A stretch of DNA of 64,000 nucleotides from Diploptera punctata (Eukaryota; Arthropoda; Insecta; Blattodea; Blaberidae), in NCBI GenBank assembly GCA_030220185.1, contig JASPKZ010008351.1, positions 1,240,001-1,304,000 of the forward strand. Direction: 5' to 3'. The notes under the pieces are model-generated. The model was not told where the DNA came from. It did no database searches and saw only the letters and a program-made list of their open reading frames with translations. The position numbers and the translations under genes were made by a program. Below, piece after piece: positions 45,901 through 54,900 of this stretch; within the stretch, counting starts at the first letter, position 1, and every line of letters starts with the position of its first letter.

Positions 45901-48900
45901 TTATCATATTATTATTTTGTTAATTGCTTTGGTCTCCTAAATATGAATATTTAGTTAATTATCAAATTTTATTGGATATGGGCCAATATGAATATTTTCT
46001 AGAATATATGTAGATCCATTTTAATATATTTTGTCTTATTTTTCACTTACAGTTAATTATGCAATTTTTCTACTGTTTCTATAGTAGTAAACATTTTTTT
46101 TTTGGAAATATGCAAGGTTTCTTGATTTAATATGTATATTGTTTGCACATGCACATAGTCAGTTAGGTTTCATAGAGAATATTACCCTCAACTTTAGTTC
46201 TTTTAAAACTTTTTCCAAGGCTTAAATTAAATAATATTGCAGACAGACCATCTTCCTGTCTTACTCCTTTTGTCATATCAATTACTTTTTTTTACCATTC
46301 CTCCAACTATTACTTTTGCATTACTATTTTTTAAAATATATTTACCAATTTGACAAGTTTATTGAGCATACCACAGTCTTCCACAGAATTCAAGAGTTGT
46401 ATCCTGTTGATAATGTTGGAATGCTATTTCAATCTAATAAAATGTTAGAGACTATTTAACTCATGCCCCAAATGGGAGCCAATGACCAATCACATTTCAA
46501 TGATTTTTTTATTTACAACCAATCACAGCCGTGTTTCGCCTAAAATTTACCAACTAAAGTTTATCATAATAAAGAAAGCACCTCCTTTTTAACATTCTGA
46601 ATAGGTCATAGCATTATTTTGCAGTGACTGACCCTCCAAGAAATACGGCTACCAGATTGTATATATAATGCATGAATGTCAGCAGAAAGCGCAGATAGAT
46701 AATATAAAAACATTTGTAACAATTGATTATACCAAAAAAAAAAGAAAGAAAGAAAGATCGGGGAACTACAAGCCTCACGACCACGGCCTACAGCCCGAAA
46801 ATCTTCATCAAGATCATCATAGCAACTCCGGCCGTGAAAGTCTACGTGAATACAAAAGAATCCACTGTTTGCATTTTCTTAAATGAATTATTTTCCAGGA
46901 AATGACGTTGCAGAAAAATATAATTGACATATTTACATAATAGGACATCAAATTAATTAATACCTATAACGTTGGTTATAAATTTCTCCACTAGGGTGCA
47001 TTCTTACAACATTGTGATCCTTTGGCAATAAATAATATTATGATCTGGTTGCAGTGATGAACAAAAGAAGCTAATGAAGCGTAACAATTGTTTCTCATTT
47101 GTTTTCAAACATCGCCATTTACATTAAATATTTAAAAATAACTATAGTTAAATAATGATTTGTGAGTAAACAGCCTAATTTTATTCGTTAAATAGTCCAC
47201 TACTTATGAAAATGTTATAAATAGGGCTGAAAAAAGTATGGGTTACAGGCTACGCAGCATCATAGTTAGACCTCTGTGTTTACAAACTGCACTTTGACAC
47301 GCACTACTCGGGACAGACTTCTAGTACAGTCCGCTTTTTGTAAGAATGGACTCATCTTTGCACAATTTTTGTTTGGGCATTCTGATACAACCACACGTCA
47401 TGTAAACAGGTCTATTACTGAACAGAGTCGAACATACACACCCTCTGCTCCGAGCAGGCAGTGGAGATGCTTGACAAAGACACGCATTTTGTAAACAATG
47501 TGTATAGAAATTAGTTACTATCCTGATACCAATATTTTTTTCAGCCCTAGTTATAAACAATTTTGAAAAGAGCAACATATAACATTATAAGTTTCAAAAA
47601 ATTTTCAGAAAATTTAATATAACATTGGCTCCAATTAACAAATTCAGCCTGGGTAATCTTCTGTTAACTAATAATAAATGTAATACCCCAGACAACAAAA
47701 AATCTGGAATTTATCAAATTGATTGCAAAGATTGCAACAGGATATATATAGGAAAAACAAAAAGGAACTTGGAAACTCGTAAAAAAGAACACTGCAGAAA
47801 CATAAAGAATGGAGAAATTGAAAAATCAGCTATAGCAGCACATAGTTTATTAGAGCATCATAGAATTGAAAAAGAAGCAAAACTTTTGAAACATCTATCC
47901 AAACTTATTAAGGTAGAATATTGTTCTTCTTATTTGATTATAAACTAGTTTCGGAACATAGTTTCTGTTCCATCCTCAGTAACATCACGACCGTTGTTCT
48001 GTCGTCTTGAAGAGTTGTCCTTCTCTCCTTCCATTGGCTGACTGAAAAACCTCGAAACCAGGTCATTCTCACCGGGAATTTCAAAGTTCATTAATTTCTT
48101 CTTTTCGCTCTTTTGAATGTAGATCTTTTCCCAAACAGTAAGTTCTTTAGGTTTTTCTATTTGTTTTAATAATTTTGCTTCTTTCTCGATAAGATGTTTT
48201 TCAGACCATGCATGGGCAGCCACTGCAGATTTTTCTACTTCCCCTTTCTTGACATTCCTGAGATGTTCTTTAACTCTAGTTTTCAAATTTCTTTTAGTTT
48301 TTCCTATGTAGAATTTCTCACATTCTTCACATTTAATTTGATAAATCCCTGATTTGTTTTCTATCCAAACCTTTGGATTTAACAGTTTGGGAAAATATAT
48401 ATATATATTTAAAAAAACCATACTAGAATCATGAACTTTGAGATTCCAGACGAACCGAGCTTGATTACAAAGTTTTTCAAAAATACAACAGATTGCAGTT
48501 TAGAAAATGATTAATTCAAAAGAACACCAGATGGCAGTTTGGATAATTACCGGCAAAAGAAAAAATTGACAGTCGTCAAAACAGTTGACGTGGTGACAAT
48601 GGATCGCTGATACTGCAGTGCTGTGTTTAAAAGAACATAGAAGTATGAGGTAAGAAGAAATCACGATTCATTTAATTCTTATGAATTGAACCCCATAATG
48701 TTAAAAATTCCCAAATTTGATATATAAATATAACATTAGTTTTGTTAAAAGCTGATTAATATGATCAGAGACCACTAACACCTTTCCACTATTCTTGTTT
48801 GCACTGGGTAGGATCAAATACCTCTCATGTACAAGATGGACTTGTTATCTTAAGACTACCATGACTTATGACACAAAAGAACCTTAGGCCTAAAATAAGA

Positions 48901-51900
48901 GGCATCTGAGCAAAATTTGTTGGCCCTTCCACACCCAGCTTTGAAATGTGATACTAATGACCTTATCTACTGCATATTTGGTCTCCCTGCCGTTATAGCT
49001 GGTTTTCTCAACATGGAGCCGCTCTCCAAATTTCTCACAATACTAGATGGAATCAGTCCCACACTAGTGAAAATTCCAGAAGAAAATTTCTTCCCGCATT
49101 GGGACTCGAACCAGCGCAAGCCATATAGCTCTGCACCAAGTTATCATGATTTAAACCTTTAATTTTAGGAAGTTATATTTTGAGGTTATTTTAATTATAT
49201 TATTTTTGGTCTGGACATCTTACCTCAATATTAATGGAGGGTGACCTTGTTTGGAGGTTCTTTGGCCAACCACAGGATGGAGCTGACATCGACATCCAGG
49301 TGGTGCAACATAATGCAACATAAATAAAACCAGTCTGGGAAAGCTGACGATAAAACAGAATTGTTTTGAAACATGTCCAAGAACAAATCAACATTAATAT
49401 TGAGGTAAGATGTCCAGACCAAAAATAATATAATGATTTAAACCGTTTGGCTACGGTGCAGGACCTCCTCCCACTATGGTTAATATGTAATTGATATACT
49501 GGTAGCATCAATTAAAAATGTTATTTTAGAAGCTATATTAATATACGTCCACCGCTGTGGTCTTGAGGTAGCGTGCTGCCTTGTCACGAAGCAGGCCCCT
49601 GGGTTCGATTCCTGGTAGGGACAGGCTCCTGGGAGAGGTTTTCTTGGGGTTTCTCCTCACCTATAAGACAAATGTCAGGAAGCTTAGGGCTCAACGGTCC
49701 CCGAAAATCATCCGGCCATCATCATCATCCTTCACCGGTGTGGAAAGCAATGGGAAGCTACCACACCTATAATTCCCTAGTAAAGCTGCAAAGCATAGCA
49801 TGAAAATGCTATGATTGCAGTGAAAGACCTGCCCTCGGGCAGAATTACTATGGATGGATATTACTATACCTGCAACTTTTCATTTTCTTCTTCTTCTTGC
49901 CACGAGAGGTTTTATGTTTTCTTTTTCCTTTTTCTTCAATATCAGCATCACTATCTGCTTGATCATTTTCTTCTTCTCCCTCAGATTCTTCTTCTGATGG
50001 TGGATTGCTCTCGGCTCCTTAAAATTAAAACAATTTAAATTATAAATAAGTCCATGGCATGATATTCTTCAATATAAGAATCATAAAATTGAAAAAGAAG
50101 CCCTACTTTTAAAATATTTGGAAAAACCTTTAGAATTGACAATTTGGGAGAAGATATATATTCAGAAGAACAAATTTAGATCCATGAATTTTGAGATTCC
50201 TGATGAACATGACCTTAACTCAAAGTTCATCAAATCAACACCAGATGGCAACGTTATTGATGGAGATTCCAACGAAAATCCGGTAGTCATAATGTCGGTT
50301 GAAAATGAGAGAGATCCTTCTCTCAAAAACTAGTTCCCGCGTTTGAAGAAACATAAAATATGAGGCAAGATGTTAAAAAATGACTCATTCATTTACGAAT
50401 TAAGAACCTCATAATGTTATTTCCCATAATTAACTATGAAGTCACTAAATATTAACCTTTGGCTAAATCATTGAATTTCTTTAGACATATGAGGATTCTC
50501 TGACCCCCATATTCTCAAGTTATGTTTATTAGCTTTTCCAGAAATATGATTCATAACTAAAACAGATCCATGAAATATACTTGGGGTCTGCCTCAATGTG
50601 ATTAAGCATTTCTATAGTAAACAATTTTCGAGTGGTTTGTCATTTTTGGCAAAAATTTCTGCACTAACCATAATTTATATGGTAGAGACATAGGGATTTA
50701 TGAAGAACTTTACGGACTGTCGATCGTGGAATGTTGAGTTGATGACTGACAATATGAATCAATTTCCTAAGGCTTCTTGCAAATGCCTTGTGCAGATCTT
50801 CAACATGTTCATTTGAAATGGAAGGTCTGCCACTGCTCTTGTACTTAAAAACAGTTCCTGTCTCTTTAAGTTTATTCATCCATTGGTAAGTGCTCTTTTG
50901 TGTTGGAGGTTCTCACTGGAACACTGTTCTGAATTTTTGCTGCACTTGTGTTACAAGTCTGCACTCTGCTAGCCATAAACAACATAACTTTTTCCTGCAG
51001 ATATGCCATTTTCTGTTAATTGAGCTCACTAGTGCATTTACACACTCAAACTCCAAACTACTGCAACACTGCTAAATTAATGAGTAATTTTTTAATATCT
51101 TACTGGCCGCAGTGGACTAGTGGTTATGCTCCTTGCCTCTGGTCCTGAGGGTCGCGGCTTCAAACCCGGCCGGGGTCAATGGATTTTTTAGGATGGAAAA
51201 ATCCAAGGAGCAAGTCCTCCGGGAGGGACTTTAAGCCATGGGTCCCGAGTCTGAAGATTTTCAGGCTCGTAAAAAATCCTTAAGCCTGAATGAAAAGGCA
51301 TCTAAGCAAAATTTACCGAATTTTCCCGTCCTAGAAATACCTTGGTTTCCTAGATGTCAGTATGAGGTGGAACGCTGACCACGGACCACTCAAAATGACA
51401 TCTGTATGAAAACAAGTGTAACTAAATTAGTACGGTTCAAATTCTTCCCTGTAGGGGGAGAGCGCCTAAATCTCTGGAAAGGGAAAACATAGGCTTACAA
51501 TACAATACAAAAATACCTCATATTTTATGTTTCTTCAAACACGGGAACTAGTTTTCGAGAGAAGGATATCTCTCATTTTCAACTGACATTATGACTACCG
51601 GATTTTCGTTGGAATCTCCATCAATAACGTTGCCATCTGGTGTTGATTTGATGAACTTTGAGATGAGGTCACGTTCATCAGGAATCTCAAAATTCATGGA
51701 TCTAAATTTGTTCTTCTGAATATATATCTTCTCCCAAATTGTCAATTCTAAAGGTTTTTCCAAATGTTTTAAAAGTAGGGCTTCTTTTTCAATTTTATGA
51801 TTCTCCAATAAACTATGTGCTGCAATAACTGATTTTTCAATTTCACCATTTTTAATATTTCTGAAGTGTTCTTTAGTGCAAGTGTCCAAATTTCTTTTTG

Positions 51901-54900
51901 TTTTTCCTACGTATACTTTATTGCAGTCCTTACAATTAATTTGATAAATTCCAGATTTTTTGCTCTCTGGGGTGTTCAATTTCTTATTAGTTATTAACAG
52001 ATTACCAATCCGGTAGTCATAATGTCGGTTGAAAATGAGACAGATCCTTCTCTCTAAAACTAGTTCCCGTGTTTCAAGAAACATAAAATATGAGGAAAGA
52101 TGTTAAAAAAATGACTCATTAATTTACGAATTATGAACCTTATAACGTTATTTCCCATATTTAACTACTGCAACACTGCTGAACTTCGACCATTGTAGTT
52201 AGATTTCATTAATAGTGAGGAGATAATATAGTGTACTTTTAATTTATAGAGACACGAAGCTGTATAAATAATTTGTGAATATGATGCAATACTCAACTAG
52301 CCTTAGATTGGTAGCACGAGATGTAATAGAAGATAATGAGAAGAATTACAATAATCTGTAATCTGTGGCCCATTCTAACATACCGTATCTAGATACCTGC
52401 ACTAGAAATCAACACTTCAAACATATTGTGTCAGTGGTATACGGTTTCATCTTCATGTAGTTTTTGTATAAATAATCACACACCTAGGTCGTGTATATTC
52501 TCACAACAACTTTATTTACCTCTACAAATTATCAATTAAAGATCACTCACAATTTACTTTAACAATTATTTTGGTTTTAATGTTTATCTTACACGCAATT
52601 ATTTCACAATCCTTGTTGTGTCCACTCACTGCAGCTCTCTCTTGCTCTTTTTACTATACCGCTGCCAAAACATAACTAACTTCCTGCTTTCGCCACAGAT
52701 ATTTATGGCAGAGCAGGGAAACTTCCAGACCCAAGGTAGAGTCCACATGAAAACCTCTCGCCACTGATCTTTCCCAAAAGGGGAAGGAGATGTTTGGAAT
52801 GACAGCTCAGACATTTTGATGATCTGCGCAGGTCTAAAGATTCTTAAAATATTTTTTTTACAATTGTTAGCACTTATTTATGCATGCGAAATTTCTCAAT
52901 AAATTCTTCTAAGTTCTACATAATCATAGTGCACATCCTCATCAACAGATGGCTGTCCGGTATGACCAACCTTCAAATAACTCTGTGGAAGGGGCAGCTT
53001 TCTTTCATACAATATATACCTCTAAAAGCATCAAAATTTGGTATTAAAACCTATGAATTATGCAAATCCAGTACTGGCTATTTATGGTCTTTTCTTGTGT
53101 ATATAGGGAAAAACACAGTTATCCATTCAGGTCTTATTTCCCATGAAGCCCCTAAAACCATGGCTATACTACTAAAATTGGTTGAGCCTTTGATAGGTAG
53201 AGGTCATACATTATGGATGGATAAGTTTTATAACAGTCCTGAGTTAGCTCATCAACTAAAAGTTATGCATTCTACAGATTGTGTGGGTACCCTAAAACTA
53301 ACGAGGAAAAAAGTCCCAAAAGAAGTAAAAAACGCAAAACTAAAAAAAGGGAAAGTTATTGCAAGACGTGCAGGTCCTGTCACTGTCCTCAAGTGGCATG
53401 ATAAGATAAACGTCTCTATGATTTCGACTTACCACAATGCTGACACATCTATAGGCAATAAAAGAGGCAAAAATATAGAGAAGCCTGTGTGTGTTGTGGC
53501 CAACAACAAGTGGATGGGGGAAATAGACCTAAAAGATCAGCTGCTACAAATGTATCTTGTTGAAAGGAAACGCCAGACAAAATGGCAGATTAAACTTTCA
53601 AGAGGCTCCAGAACTGTTCTGTACTAAATTCTCTTATAATATACAGACAAGTAACTGGAAAGAAAATAGAGCATCTTTCATTCAGGATCCAGTTAGTTGA
53701 GTATGAAGTACGGACGTTCTGGTGACCATTTAGTGAGAGGAAGACGTGCATCTGATAACACACTACTAAGACTGAGGGAGAGACACTTCATCAGAAAAAT
53801 TACTCCTAAAAGTAATAAATCAAAACTCAAAGGAGGCGTGTTGTTTGTACTAAACATGGGAGAAGAAAGACATCTGTTTATTGTTGTCAGGAATGTGATG
53901 TAGGTCTGTATATTGAAGAGTGTTTCGAGCTGTATAACACCAAGCTCAACTACTATGGTATTGTAATTTTTTATTTCTAAAATTAGTAGTACTAAAATAA
54001 GAGAAAATTATTTTATGGTCTATGTAGTTGTAAATAACTGCTGTAGAATTTTATACGAATCCAAGCAATAATTCAGATTCTAAGTATAAACATTGCTAGT
54101 GCTTCGACACAAGATTGAGCTTGAGTTCACTATTCTAAATATTCATTCTGATTTTGGTTATGTCAGTTGCTTTTGTATATACAAGTTACAGATGAATCAG
54201 CACTATGCCACACAATATATTTAGTGTCTCACAGAAAGAAACAGGGACGTCCAATGTGAGCAAATCAAATTATTTAGTAAAAATGTATATCTTCTTCTTC
54301 TTCCTTCCAAGTATTAGGCCAAGGCCTGTTACGATCCTATAGAAAATTTTCCCTCCAGCATTTCATAGGACGGCCCAGTGATCTTAGTCCTCTTGGTATA
54401 TAATTATAAACAGCTTTGGGGATCCGATTTGAACTCATTTTTTCAAGATGGTGTTTCCAATTTAGTTGGTACTGTTTAATATATTCCAAAATTGGCGTAG
54501 TCTTCAATTCTTTTAAGATATCGGTGTTCCTTTTCCGATCCCATCTGGTGTAACCCGCTGTTCTGCGCATGAATCTCATTTCACAAGCCGTTATTCTGCT
54601 TTCATGTTGTTTTTTTAGTGTCCATGCTTCACTACCATAGGTCAACAATTTCCTGATACATTCACACAGAAAATGTATATCATGAGAGAGAAAATCAGAT
54701 TTCAAATTTTTTTTAAATAGTTTATAAAGGCTACTGAACTCCATACGGTATGTATTGAATTTCGCATTCATTTCTGAGCTAACAAGTAAAAATTTTGTTC
54801 AAATCCATCGATATTTAAAAAAGTTATGATCGTTTATATAAATCAGTGTTTTAGGAATACTAAAATGTTAAAATGGCCTCCGTCCACGCAGTAGGAAAGC

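Larger units (their letters stand above)
47585..48730 (+). mobile_element. PLE family D copy, interrupted by PLE family F
   Basis: 47625-47904 encodes [80 protein letters not shown]. It resumes at 48371 ([12 protein letters not shown], then [20 protein letters not shown]) and ends with the family D 3' motif (48565-48610) and pLTR. The interruption is a family F insertion flanked by TCTATCCAAAC repeats. Confidence 0.85.
48880..49480 (-). mobile_element. SINE family 3, split by a hammerhead-bearing insertion
   Basis: 48880-49157 and 49433-49480 together form one copy. Minus-strand head CCGTAGCCAAACGGTTTAAA..., TGGTTCGAGTCCCAATGCG (B box). The two halves share ATGATTTAAACC. Confidence 0.8.
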
